A DNA stretch of 64,000 nucleotides from Numida meleagris. Lineage: Eukaryota > Chordata > Aves > Galliformes > Numididae. The DNA lies in contig NC_034421.1 of assembly GCF_002078875.1 (NCBI RefSeq), positions 7,524,365 to 7,588,364 on the forward strand, given 5' to 3'. Position 1 is the first letter of the stretch; each line of letters begins with the position of its first letter. This document shows positions 1 through 12,620 of the stretch, one piece after another. The translations under genes were made by a program, and so were the position numbers. The notes under the pieces were generated by a model. It did not search any database. It was given only the letters and a program-made list of their open reading frames with translations, and was not told where the DNA came from.

Positions 1-3000
1 GGTTTCACCACAAACACAAATTCCTTCCAGATGTACCAGTGTCTGTGCTGTGCCTTCTTTATGACCTGCCTTCACGGATAACGGCCCTGCTGCAATACCT
101 GAATTTTGACCCAGCAGAGGATGCTGCTGGTTGGTCATCCCTCACCTCAGCGCTGCCTGCTGAGTGCCCCGAGAGCCCAGATCTTCAATGGCCATTCACT
201 GTCATGGAATTAAAATCTGATGCATCCCTTCCCTGACTTGTCTCTGCTGGGGTTTTGTAACTGCCTCTCATCCCTCTCCCACTGCTCAGTCTTCTTCTCA
301 GCTCCAGAAGGTGCTGCAGTTTTTATAGTCACAGCCACATTACTTTAATAGACTTAATCCCTCTGGGCCTCTTTTTGATACTGAATTATTAATTCATTAA
401 TCTGTTTTTCATATTTCTAAACAGACACAGACATTACTGGTGTGAATGATCAATACTGTGTTCCCTCATTCCTTTCCGTTTCCATCATTTTAGAATCCAC
501 TCTGCTTTCAATCTTGGGTCTTTTTAATAGGATTTGGTTTTGTGAAGAATTTGACACTTCATTAAGGCAACTCTGTGCTAACAGATTTAATAATTCCTAT
601 CTGCATTGGTCACTTATAACTGATGTTACACATTCAAGTCACTCTTGCATCTGCCTGAAATATATTCCTAGAGGAAAAAGACTTGCCTTTGGGATCTGTG
701 TTCCTATTGCCACTGAAGACAGTTCCAGAGTACATCAGGGCTAAGACTATGTGCCTTGCCTTCCGCTGCCAGGAGCTTTCTCGTCTCTCCTTTAGGAGAG
801 AGGTGACGAACCTTGCACATTGACACTAGCTGCAGCCAGCACAGCAGCCCAGCTCAGCCAAAAGTGGAAGAGGTCTTATTGTATAGAGCAGCATTTTAGC
901 CTAAATCTCCGCAAAAACCTCACTGCAAAGCTATCAAGCCTGAGACACCCTTGGCCAGACACAACCCAGATCCCTTCCAGTTCAGCAATCATATATCTTC
1001 AGGTTAACCTTCAGGGACCCATGTACATTGAAAGAAGGACCCGTTCCCTGCAGTACCAACCAGCTGACTCTGGCACATGGATTCCTGAAGCAAGAGATGT
1101 ATTGCAGAGGCAAGCTGAAACACACTGTCGGTGGAGTCCCCATTCACCTTGCCAGATGACATCCTCACCAACAAGTAGCCCAAATATTGCCAGCTCTCCA
1201 CCACATGACACAGTCTGGCCTGTTTGGTCCTGTTTGCTGTCCACTACAGTCCCTCTGCTGTAATCCAGCTTTCCAGATTCTCCTCAGCTCTGACTCTTCT
1301 CAGGCTGCAGTCTGGTATGCCAGCTGCACCTCCCATCACTGGACTGGCACAAGAGGAGTGATCAAGTGAGCTGACAGGTGTGCAAATCGGCACAGCTTCA
1401 TACAGAGAGGAGCTAGCTGAAGCACCTGTGACCAGAGTTGCCATCTGGTTGTGATGTTCCAGAAAGAAAAAGACAAACTGAAGACAATTATTTACAGTAA
1501 ATGTTTCTATTGTACACAATGATTTGAATACTTTACAGACTTAGAATGTGATGGCACAAAGGAAATCTGAATGAGGAATTAAGAAGCCATTGAGACTGGT
1601 GGAAAATGTTAACCAAAGACTACAAAAATAATAGGAAATGCCAAATGCCCACAAATGTGCTTGCATATATAGGCATATCCCAGGATGCAGAGAGTATAAG
1701 AGAAAGATGCTCTTGTCCTGCTAGAAGCAGCACCAGAAAGAGCCATGAAGTGCCTGGCAAAGCTCAGGATGTTGCTGTCTGCCACCAGAATGGATATAGG
1801 ACAGAGGCACCTATCTAGAGTGGACTTCATAAGGGAAGCATCTTTTTCTGCCAGGCAGTCTAACTCTTGCACAGTTCCCTACCACAATAAATGTCAGTAT
1901 GACTTCTTGCAATTGTAGAAAGCTCCATTTTACCGCTGAACTCTATGACTTTTCTTGAAACCAGCTGTCCTTTCTGTTAGCATTACACACTTTGGTTCAG
2001 GTCTTCTGCTAGAAAATGGTTTGTGCTATTTAAAACACAAAAGTTCACAAAATTTACTTCCAACAGCCCAGACAAAAAAAAGGCAGACAACATATTTGCT
2101 GCAAATTTAAGAGAGAAAACCACAGCTTTTCGTTTTATAGTAACAGAAAAACTTGAAAAAGACATGAACAGATCCTTTAATCATTATTACAGTGGATGTC
2201 ATTCTCTCTTCCTGAAATGAATGAACACATCAGTAGTTGGCCCCCAAACCCTCCTTAGCTGAAATACAATTGCTCTACACTAGATTTCAAACCATGCTGA
2301 ACAAAGCCTGCATTTCCCTTCACTGTTGCTATAGTAAAAGCTTAATGGTCAAGGCTGCTCCTTAGGCGCAGGAATTTGCTTTCTATAAAGGGTTGTAAAC
2401 CAGCCCAGCTTCAGCCCAGCCAACAAGAAAGCAGCAGAGAGACAGACAGCTCTCCCCTGTACCCCACAGTCTGTCCTGAGGGGAATGCAAGGTAACCTCG
2501 GAAGTCTTTCTCTGGTGGCTTCAGAAAGGGAGCACTTTACCCTGAGTTGCAAAGAAACTGCTCCATCCATAAGCAAAATAGTGGTACATTATAACTTTTT
2601 TTTTACTCACATCCTGCCTGTGTTCTCAGGAGGTACAAGACACCACAGACTGCTCCATTGCCTATGCAGTGTAACAAGCCCTCTCCTGTACCATGCAGTA
2701 AACCAGGGATACTGCACCTCACAGTAACTTGTGCGTGTGAGGCAAAGGGAGGGAAGGAAGCAGCAGCCACCTCCCTGACACACCTCCCTGTGACACCAAC
2801 AGAACAACATAACCTGAGCTGCCTGCTCCTTTCCTCCTCCTGGCCTCCAGCCCTTCCATGGTGGACCATGGAGCAGAACCTGTCACCCACAAGGCGAGCA
2901 AAGGGGTAGAGAACTGGATCACACAGAAGTGCTTTCAACTGATACACACCTCTGGCACCAGCTCCCTTGTCATCCTACCCCAGGAAGTATTTATTAATGA

Positions 3001-4186
3001 AGCTTGCCTGATTGTTGATTCATTTGATTGTTAAAGCTTGTGGAACTCGTACTGTTATTATTCATTGTTATTAATGTTCACAGCTCAGCCTCTCTCTTTC
3101 CAATACGCTCCACAGAGGAAATCGAAGGCTGAAACCAATTGTTACAGTAAATGAATGATGGAGCCGCTTGAGGATAGGAGCATGCCTGCTGCTCTGGGAC
3201 CAGAGCATGTTAGTGGGAGTCAGTTAATCTTCACACACAAGGACTGGAAATGGAGAGGCTATTTCAGGTTGGTTCTCTGTTCTGCACACTGCTTCCTGAG
3301 TCAAACTGGTCTATGAGAGTCACCCTAACAAAGCGGTCTTTGCATAGGACCAGTGACCCAGGGCAGGCTTTGATCTATGTGCAGAAACAAGGTTTCCTTT
3401 GCACTCCTCCACAAGTACAGAAGACAACACCAGAACAGTGAAGCAGAGAGCAGAGGGGAGCTCAGCAGTGCAACTTGTATGCAGCACTTGCATGTGCATG
3501 CTGCTTGCTTCAGTACTCCCCCTCTCCTCCCCTTCTGCAAGCCTTCTCCAGCTCTCCACAGCCTCTTGGTATGTGATCATTTCCAATTGTTGCACCACAT
3601 GTAAACTCCCCAAGATAGAACAGCAGCGCTCCTACCTGTCTGGTAGTCAGGATGCTTCCAAATCCTCAACAGGGCCCTTATGGCAGCTTTTCAGAACAAC
3701 GTATTGGTTCATGTTATACCTCCAGCATCTACAGAGCCGTCACATACCATATTCAGTCTATTATTCATCTCAAGTAGAGAATTCTGCAAAGCAGGAGGAA
3801 ATAAAAGAGAGCTTAATACAGCTTTACTAAAATGGAATTTGCCAAGGACTCATAGAAAAATGGATTTAATTAGGGCTGCTAATGGGGAACAGTTTGTTCC
3901 TGTGATTTAAGGCAGAAGTTAGATAGTGTCTATAATTTCAACATTTTAAATTATATATACCAGGTCATTTCTCATTTCTACCTTAATTATAAAAATCCAT
4001 CTTTATGTATCACAATTTCAAGGCAAATAAAGCAAAGGCAGCAAAAATGATATTTTATTTAATAAAACTTGTAAGAACTCACAAAAGAAGCAAAAGATAC
4101 TTTGTGTGGATGAAGCAGACTTAACAAAGGAAAAAAAAGTTGCCAGACAGCTCTCTGTACATTACTTTGGGACAGCACAAAGAGGC

Positions 4187-4220
4187 TTTTTTTTTTTTTT
4201 TTTTTTGGGTGTGGGGGGGG
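4187..4220. repeat. poly-T run followed by G-rich run
   Basis: Twenty T in a row (4187-4206) are followed by a short GT stretch and eight G (4213-4220). This is a simple low-complexity repeat. Read on the minus strand it could be the A-rich tail of an old retroposed sequence, but no flanking element or target duplication is evident. Confidence 0.8.
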
Positions 4221-7200
4221 AACAGATGTTTCCAAATAAAGAAGTAAGTTGTGTTATGTTATATTAAAAAAAAATGAATCTTGGTGTGATTTTTATTCAG
4301 TGGTGTGAATGTCCTTCATTTAATTTTGCAGCTAAGCAGAATATTATAGTTGCAGGCACTAATTGGCCTGACGTGCTCTGTCTAGTAATCTCATATTCCA
4401 GAATTCTCTGCTGCACCTTCAGACATTGATTACTGTCAGAATATCTGAATTGCCTGAAAATCAGTTCTCCAGATAGAAGGGCCAAAAGATCTTGTTAGAA
4501 CCACTCCTCCCACATCTCCTCTGTAGCCCTGGGTTTATTCAAAACTAACAAACGTCGCTTTTGTGAAATTCCTTCTGTTAGCTGACTCTGACCAGATGAC
4601 CTAAGTAAATGAGTCCTGGCATTGTAAATTAATTTAATAACAAGTAACGCAGACAACTGACTAGCAAGCTAGGCCCAGCCGCTGCCACTGCTGCAGCTTC
4701 TGCACCCACTGTAATGTATTTTAATACCGTAGCTCAGATCAGAACAGAATCAATGAGTGAAGTTCAAATGTGGCACTTTTCCTATTTCCCTGACAGCTTA
4801 TTTCATGGATCACAGGGACCAAAGTACAGCTGCTTATTCAACAGAGGAAAGAATGAATCAATTTTCATTCTTTAATACACTATGTGACCTATTCTCTGAT
4901 GCTCTCTCCTTTACAATGGCTCTAGTCTTTTCAAGACCTTCAATTTTGTCAGATAGAGAAAATTTAAAATAATGACAGAATCCCCTGCCCTAGGTCTGCT
5001 TCCAACTGACTAACTGCTCTGCCAGTAATAAGTCCAAATGAAAGATATTATGTCACTCAGGTTGAATTAAACAGACAAACTGTAATCCTACATCATTAAA
5101 AAAGATCCTATCTCCTGGGAGATTTCTGAGCTTTCTCTCCAAGCATCCCATGAAAGGTGCTGAACTCCACAAAGATTCTGATTCTCATCTGCTTCAGTAA
5201 TTCTCCCTGCTTCAAACTGTGAAGGAATAACCCAACAAAATGGCATCCACCAAGAAGCTCATGGGTGGAAGAGCAGGCACGTGGCTGTGGATGTCACCAC
5301 TTCTTTTTAAGCAGCTCTAATTTGGGCAGAATTTACATGCTGAGAGGCATCATGCTGCAGTTTCACCATGAAGATTATTTCTTTTCATTTAGAAACATCC
5401 CTTGGTACTGTAGTTTTAATTACCCTCTGTGTGGCTCTTGTTTGTCTTGCGTTATTATTTATCCTCAGTTCACAGGTGATACTCAAACTGTTCTCATCAC
5501 TGCTGACTTTGTTTCAGCCTGGGCTTTCTGGTGATAGCCATGGAATGGAGGCTATGTGGTCAGCAGCTATTGTAGTCAGCTGCTGAGCTACTGGATTTTG
5601 ATGAAGTTGACCTGACTGGCTTTAGGTGCACAAATGAGAACTCCGCATCAAGCACTGACCCCACAGCCATATGAGTTAGCACTTTGCATCCCTGTCACCA
5701 GCACCCATTTGTCCCCCAGCTATCAGAGGACATGAAATCTGCCCACTAAGCTCTGTCAAAGTAATGTTTAAAATGAAGTTCCAACAAGACCTTTTCCCTT
5801 CAAACAAGGTACACATTAACAGCAGCATTTGAAAAATGGCCCTAAGCCCTGCCTGCACTGGGAGTTTGTTCCCAGTGCAATGTGCCATATTATGGCAACA
5901 ATATATTCTTCAAGTGAATGAAAACTAATGAATAACTAACCCCCTGACAGTCTTGCTATTACTGAGTGCTTAGGAGCTGGGTAAAACTGACAGAGTAAGA
6001 TGAATACGGCACTAAGACGAGATGTTACTTTGCATGACTGGTCAGGGGAATCCAGATTTAATGGACATTACAGATGGGTTAATTCTAACAGCTGAATTTG
6101 ATTCTAAGCTGTAGATGCTCTGTGAGCAAGAAGAGCTAATTTTGCAAATAGGAAGGCTTAATCACTTGGACAACTGAGTCACAGGTTGTAGCCCTCTTTG
6201 TGAAGGAAGCATTGGGAGCTTAGTCCTGGAAAGAACAGGTGTGAATTGGTGAGTTGCTTCCATTTCCCTGCGAGGCAGAGCCCTTCACCCTCCTCAGCAG
6301 CATCCAACAAAACTCAGGCAGATGCCCCATCTACAGTCACAGCCAGGAAGGAGGACCATCCCTGGCAGGAGGGATCACCAGAGCACACTGAATGTGCACT
6401 TGCCTGTGTTCACAGCACAGGAATCACAAGGCACTGGTGAAATTACCAGGTATCAAACTGAAAGAGGAAGGGCAGTGTGACCGCAGAACTGGCATCTACT
6501 CACGGTTGTGGCCAAAGAAAGGCCCTGAGCTGGCCGACTACCACACCACGCTTTCTTTCAGATTGCCTCCATGATGGTGCTGGAGGCCTTTCAGCCTCTG
6601 AAAGGGCCTCCTGATCCTCAGCAGAGCACCACCGCTTCCTGTGCTTGTTAGCTCTGCCTCTGCCCAGGCTAAGGCAACCAAGTCCAAGGAGGACTTGCAG
6701 CAGCAACCACATGTCACTCATTCCTGGAGCCATGACGTGGCTGCACTTCACAGTTTAAATATGACCGATGGCAGATCTCCTCTGTCCTCTGGAGATGTGG
6801 AACAGGTCCCAGCCTGTACCTCTTCCCAAGAGCACAGCTTTCAGATGATGGTAACCTCAGCCCAGTAAGACTGTGGTCACGGTGATGTTGGGACATCAGG
6901 TATAAACCAGGAGGAGACAGTTCTTGTAATTAGAAAATTGAGCAATATCAGAGAAAAACTAATCCTTTGCTGGATGCCAGCAAATTAAATATTAGTCATA
7001 ACTGTTTTGAACACAAAAATGCTCATCTTCAGATATTTTCCATGAGTGTTAAAATCAGAGCAGAACTAAGGCTTTATTCATTTTCCATTATCAGCTTAAA
7101 TAAAAACACTCAGAAAAACGGGCAATGATGTACAGAAGCCACTCAGCACAGATAATTGGAATGTAAGTTCAGGCAAGCAATCACTCCTTGATTTTGCTTC

Positions 7201-7599
7201 TGATCAAGATAACTGGCTTGTTTCCCTGCTCTGCTCAGTCAGCACAGTCTCTCATCTTTGTCTGATGGAGATGGAGCTCCCAGAGTCAGCATCTTTAAGT
7301 AACAAGAGGGCAGTGTGGGAAGCAGGGGGAGTTCACCCTGCCAACCTCCAATCAGGAAGGCCGAGGAGCAAGAGGAGCAGTGAAAGGACAGAGAGTGGGG
7401 CAGGTGCCGTGAACGCTGCTCCTGCACAGGGAGATGGTAGAAGGAGCAGCTGCGTGAGACAGAGAGTGCTTAGCCAGGATCTGGGTGGTTTTGCACTCAG
7501 CAGTATGTTAAGGCAATGTCAGACGATTGTATTTACTTTATCCAGAACGGAGAACATGAACTTCTCTTTATAGTTACAGCGGATCGTCTTTATGTTCTC

Positions 7600-7950
7600 A
7601 ATCACTAATTTACATTTAAATTTTTGCTTGGAACCAGGGCAAGAATTATTTCATAACAGCATTCATGGATATTCTCTCTTCTGCTTAATTATTAACTTTG
7701 TTGTAGTAAATAAAGGGTGTTTATGAATTCCATCAATCTCAACAGGCCCTTCGCATGTAAGACACTCCCAGGCGTTTGTAATGAAGAAACAACATTCACT
7801 TTTGCTTTATTTAAAGGAATGAAATGATAAATATAGTTCTGTGGATGCTCTTGTGCAGTTCCCTAAATTAGAATGCCTGCCAGCAATTATGCCTGACTTA
7901 CTAGCTGCTTCGTTACAACAGCCTAAAAGATAGAAATAGACTGGAATAAA
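7600..7950. other. candidate conserved non-coding element
   Basis: An AT-rich, repeat-free block with clustered homeobox-like cores (CTTAATTATTAAC near 7685) and POU/forkhead-like words, and without long ORFs. Its texture resembles deeply conserved developmental enhancers in gene deserts. This is pattern recognition only; no alignment was available. Confidence 0.25.
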
Positions 7951-9499
7951 TTGGGACTTTAAGAGCTCAAATGCCCTTCAGCAACACAGGTTTTCAGAGA
8001 CAGCAGAAGCTCTGCTAGCTAACACAGCACTCAGCGTTCTGTTTTGAATCTACTTTATCTCTCCATGCCAGGAAATGTGCATCAGTTGAACTCTTCAGCC
8101 ACGTCTCTGAACTCTGCTCTCACAGCTCTGCTCACTGTGGTGGTAGCAAGCTGCTTTGGAAGGAGATGCAGAAATTCAGTATTTATTTCCTTTAGTACAT
8201 TTTCTGAGCAGCCTTTCTTTAGTCACTCTGATGGGCTTGTGCTTTGTGGAGTGCTGGGTTGTTCTATTTGTTGTCCTCAAGATCCCTATCAGAAAGAATG
8301 CACAGGGAAAGTGCCGGCCTCTGAATTATTTATTCAGTGCAGCCCCCACAACTGGCCTCACCATTGCAAACACATCTCTCTAGAGACACAAAAACTCAAG
8401 CAGTCATTGCTCCTGAGTGTTACACATCCCAAGATGCTTCTCACAGCTATTTATACCTCATATTGCTAAACACACATTGGCAGGGTTTCTTCCTCTGATC
8501 CAGTCTGACCCTGACAAACAGTCATTTCCCTAAGACAGACACACGAATATGTTCTTTTCTGTTTTCTAAATAATTATCCGTCTTTTTCCCCCTCTTGATT
8601 TCAGAAAGCCATAATCTTTGGGTGCTTAGCTGTGCTGCTTAGGTTGATGGTAGGGGCTCAACACAACCGATACAGAAGCCAGTAAATGATTTCAGCTGAG
8701 CGGCAGAACAGTGAGAGCTTTTGTCCGTATAAAATGAAAATGACCACGCTCTCATTCTGGAAGAAACTCTGGTATTAGAAAGCATAGGTTTGACAACATA
8801 AACTAAAAGCTACACTCTTCAGATTCCAATAGGCTCATTCCATATTAATTATTTACCAAGATGTTTTCTTAAAGTAGTGTCTTTGTGCCTTTAATTTTCA
8901 ATTCCCTTAATGCTATGAGGATCTCTGCTGGCAACTCATCAATTATTAATAGCGTTAAAACAATATTTGTTTTCCCCTGAACACATTTTTGAGTGCCGTC
9001 CTCATACCAGTTAGGTTTTTCTGAAACTTTAATGAGGGTCTCTGATTTCCTCCAGACTGGTGGCTGAGGCACAGGCTGGGCCGGGCCTTTGATGTAGCTG
9101 TCAGAGCATGCATAGCTCTGCATCCTTCACAGCATTTGTCTCACTGGGGTTGGGGGAGTGATCAAGCTAAACATCTGTGTTGAGGGAGGAGAAACAGCAG
9201 CATGTCTGTAATTGGGAATTCCAGTTGCTGAGTTCAGAGGTTCTGCTGTTCAAATGACTGTTTTGCATTTTCTTATTCCAGCAGCTGTCCCAAGGCTCAG
9301 TGAAGAACGTCTGGGTTTTTCCTGCTTTGGAATACTTTTCTCCTAACAAAGAAAACAGCAGTGCAGTTCCTTTAATCTACAAGAAAACCACTTCATTTCA
9401 GCAAAAGGGTACTTGAAACACCACAGTTTTAAGAATTTTGTGCAGTCTCAGCCACTTTTCTCTCTGCCAGGGCACATATTAAAAAATTAAAACCCCAAA

Positions 9500-9930
9500 T
9501 ACTGCTCCTTGCTCTTCTAGGCCCTAATTATAAACACATTTCCACCAGGAGGAGTCAACGTAAGCCTAATATTGTGTGAAATCTTATAATTTCAATACAA
9601 TCTTCACTTACTGTGGATTGGTAATTGGAGCTGTGGAATCAATTTTTCCCCTGCTTGAAACACCCAAATGAGTATGAAATATGTTGCATTTGTTCCATGC
9701 ACATCTACAGTTCTGCACTTTGCTTGGAGTGGGATGATCATTCTGATGTATTTTTTATAACAGAGCAACGTTCCCTCAGACTTTGATGTTCCACATCTAG
9801 AGCTATTATAACCATTTGCTATTTAGATGCATGATCCGTGGCTAATCTCCAAAGCTTTGATGCATGCAATAATTATTACTATTGATGTCATTGCGCCATA
9901 TTTAAAATATGAACCTCTCTTTATAAGTCT
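9500..9930. other. candidate conserved non-coding element
   Basis: An AT-rich unique block containing CCTAATTATAAAC near 9523, GGATTGGTAATTGG near 9616, and a dense run from 9790 to 9915 with ATGCATGATCC, TGATGCATGCAATAATTATT and GATGTCATTGCGCC-like words. These resemble POU, homeodomain and CRE/C-EBP sites. No coding potential is seen. Conservation is inferred from texture, not measured. Confidence 0.25.
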
Positions 9931-12299
9931 TCCACTAACAGAAAAGGGAGGCAACCAGTTCACCCCAAGGCTGGAGGTTTCCTGTTCATTAGGAGAAAAC
10001 CTCCAAAGCAGCGTAAGCTGACATTCTATAACCTTCAGTGAGGCAATAGCAATGATGATTGCAAGGGCTCAGAGAAAAGAAGGTGATGTAACGTCTGCTT
10101 TGGTCTCTGTGCACAGAGAACTGCTCCAGGAAACTGAGCCTCGGGGTCTCCAGTCGCTGCATTCAGACAGTCTGTTCTTGATGCTTGACCCTGAACTCTG
10201 CCATGTAGCGTGTTTCACCTAACTCCTGAATCTAGGACTCTGAATAGTTTTATCTGTGCAGTGTGTCACTGGCGTTCAGGAGCTGGCGTTCACTCAAGCC
10301 CTGGCTTTCAGATCTGGCTAAGCAAAACACCCAGAAGTTCCCCAAGATTCTCCACTGCTCTATCCTGAAACCTGGGTCTGGATAGGCTGCTACCTGGGGC
10401 ATCGTCATGAGGGTTTTCCTTGAGGGCCACAAAACACTGTGACTTAGTGCCTCTCTTGGTCTAGCTGCATTCAGGCAGTGACATTTAATCAGAACTGCAC
10501 AGGAGCATGACCACTGGGAGAAAGTGAATATCCCTAGAAAAGTTTCCTACTTGTGCACACATTTTGGGAGTTGGCTTAGCTCTGGACGAATAAATGTCAT
10601 ACTTTAAAGTTGGAAAGATGCCCTGACATGGCTTTGTTAAGCTGCAGTGGAGCCAAGGTTTCACATGAACTTCATCAAAAAGCTAATTTCTGTTCTCCTG
10701 GGAAGGGTCCTTACTTGTTGGCTGCTTCTTCAGCTTTTGGGGGAGCATCAAACAAGAAAACCAAAATGGTCCATAGCAGTAGCTTGTGATGAACTGGGGA
10801 CCAGTGAAGAGAAAAAAGCTGCCATTTTTTTATGGTGCAGCAAACAGCCCACAGATATTCTTTCCAGTGGAAGAGGCAGAGGGAAAAGGTCGGAGTTCCA
10901 AATGAGTGTGACCCACCTGGAGCAGAGGAGTTCACGACTGTTTGCCAGGCCAATGCCACACAGTGCAGAACGCTGCATTTCTGAGTATGAACATCTCTAG
11001 GCAAAGAGTAGTCTGACAGATTCCTATTGAAGAAGTCAATGAAAAGTAGATGCTTCAGTGAACACTTTCTCAAGTACCTTGTTTACACTGCGCAGAATTA
11101 TGGCCTACAAAGAGATGTGCACTGCTACTCCAAAGGGCACAGGCAGAGTATGCTGGCAGCCTGGATACCTACTGTGTGGCTGATCTGCCACAGATGGGAA
11201 TAGTTTATTCTTCCATGTACATAGTGATAGGAGTGGATGTTTTTCATGGAGACTACATTCAATCCATATTTTAGGAAGTGCTTACTGTGGCAAGCCTACA
11301 GAAGAAATAATAGATGCTGCCTCCCTGAGCCAGAATCCTGGACATAACCTAGAGCCCCTGGCGCTGCTGAAGCATGTTCCGGAGAGACCTACAGCCCTAC
11401 TGTGCAGAAACTAACTGCCAAGCTGCATCACATTCCTCCATCTCTTGCCTCAGAGATAGCCACTCCAGCTATAAAAACATCTCCCTCTTGGTCTCATCTG
11501 GTTCTCTTGCCTAAGCTTCTCTATTCTGAGTCTTCCTGTGCACTCATTTGCCTTAGAGATGAGCCCTTCCCCTCAAAAACCGCTCGCCAAGGCTGGCACA
11601 GAAACAAGGCTGATTCAATGGGCAAAAAGGCTGCAATTGCTGAAAAAGAAACACCATAGTCAAAACCAGAAAGACTCAGTATTTTTCACTTGTTAGATTA
11701 ATTCCTAGTGACTAGAATAAAAAAGTTTCCACATTGTCTTCTTCTTTCTCTCATCATCATTTCATTACCTCTGTTTTCCCGAACATTACTAGCTGCAAAA
11801 TGGAAGGACAGAACAACATGGACACTCATCTGTCTCATGGGACAGGGACACCTGATGTCCATGATCTCACTACCCCCCTCACTCTCTCCCCTCTCTACAA
11901 TGACTTGTTCTCAGCCTCACTGTGTGCATGGCCTGGCGCAGCACAGCAGAATTCTTCAGGTTGCAGGAAAGCACCCAAGCTGCTGTGCCATCAGCCTCCT
12001 CATCACTGCCCCAGCCAGGTACAACTGCGCCCATCCTGCACCGGGAGCTTCTGGTGCTTCCACCAGTCACATAGATTCATCTTCCCACTCAAGCAGCACT
12101 TCTTCAGCATTACAAAGCGCTTGCATGCTGCACAGCTTAAACCACTTCATACTTTATTAGCTACGTTAAAGCACAGCTTGGCCCACCAACCCCAGCAAAA
12201 CAGGTGTGATGCCTTGGTTTGCTCCAAGAGCACAGGGAGGTCTAGTCCTTGTCTCTGCACTCCAGCACTGCAGGTAATGTTACAAAACTGAAAATGTAC

Positions 12300-12620
12300 A
12301 AGTGTATGGGCCTTAATTAACATTTTCAATTTGCTAAAATGTACTTCATAGGTGTCTAATTACACTGAGGTAAACTGCATTCATATATTTAGTTAACTGT
12401 TTCATTATGCTCCTGGCAACCACTTCTGGAAAGTCAAATTTAATAAATCCAAACATCTAAATAGCAGAAAAAGTGTTACGTGTTGATTGCATGCAATGTT
12501 ATTGGTTAATATATTCTTAAAGCTTCTGTATCAGAAAAAAATTGCATGCAAAGACTCATTTTTGTATCAAGAGCCAATAGGTGCTACAATTATCTTACTG
12601 TAATGCTGTAGCTACAGAAA
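12300..12620. other. candidate conserved non-coding element
   Basis: An AT-rich unique block with CCTTAATTAACA (near 12311), GTCTAATTACACTG (near 12354), AGTTAACTG (near 12392) and two ATTGCATGCAA-type octamer-like words (near 12487 and 12541). Its base composition and clustering of TAATTA, HNF1-like and octamer-like words set it apart from its flanks. It could be an enhancer, but this is not shown. Confidence 0.25.

Noticed and set aside
11734..12291. 185-codon plus-strand open frame
   Set aside because: No recognisable domain, Ser/His/Cys-rich and repeated shadow frames. It lies in a desert with no splice partners.
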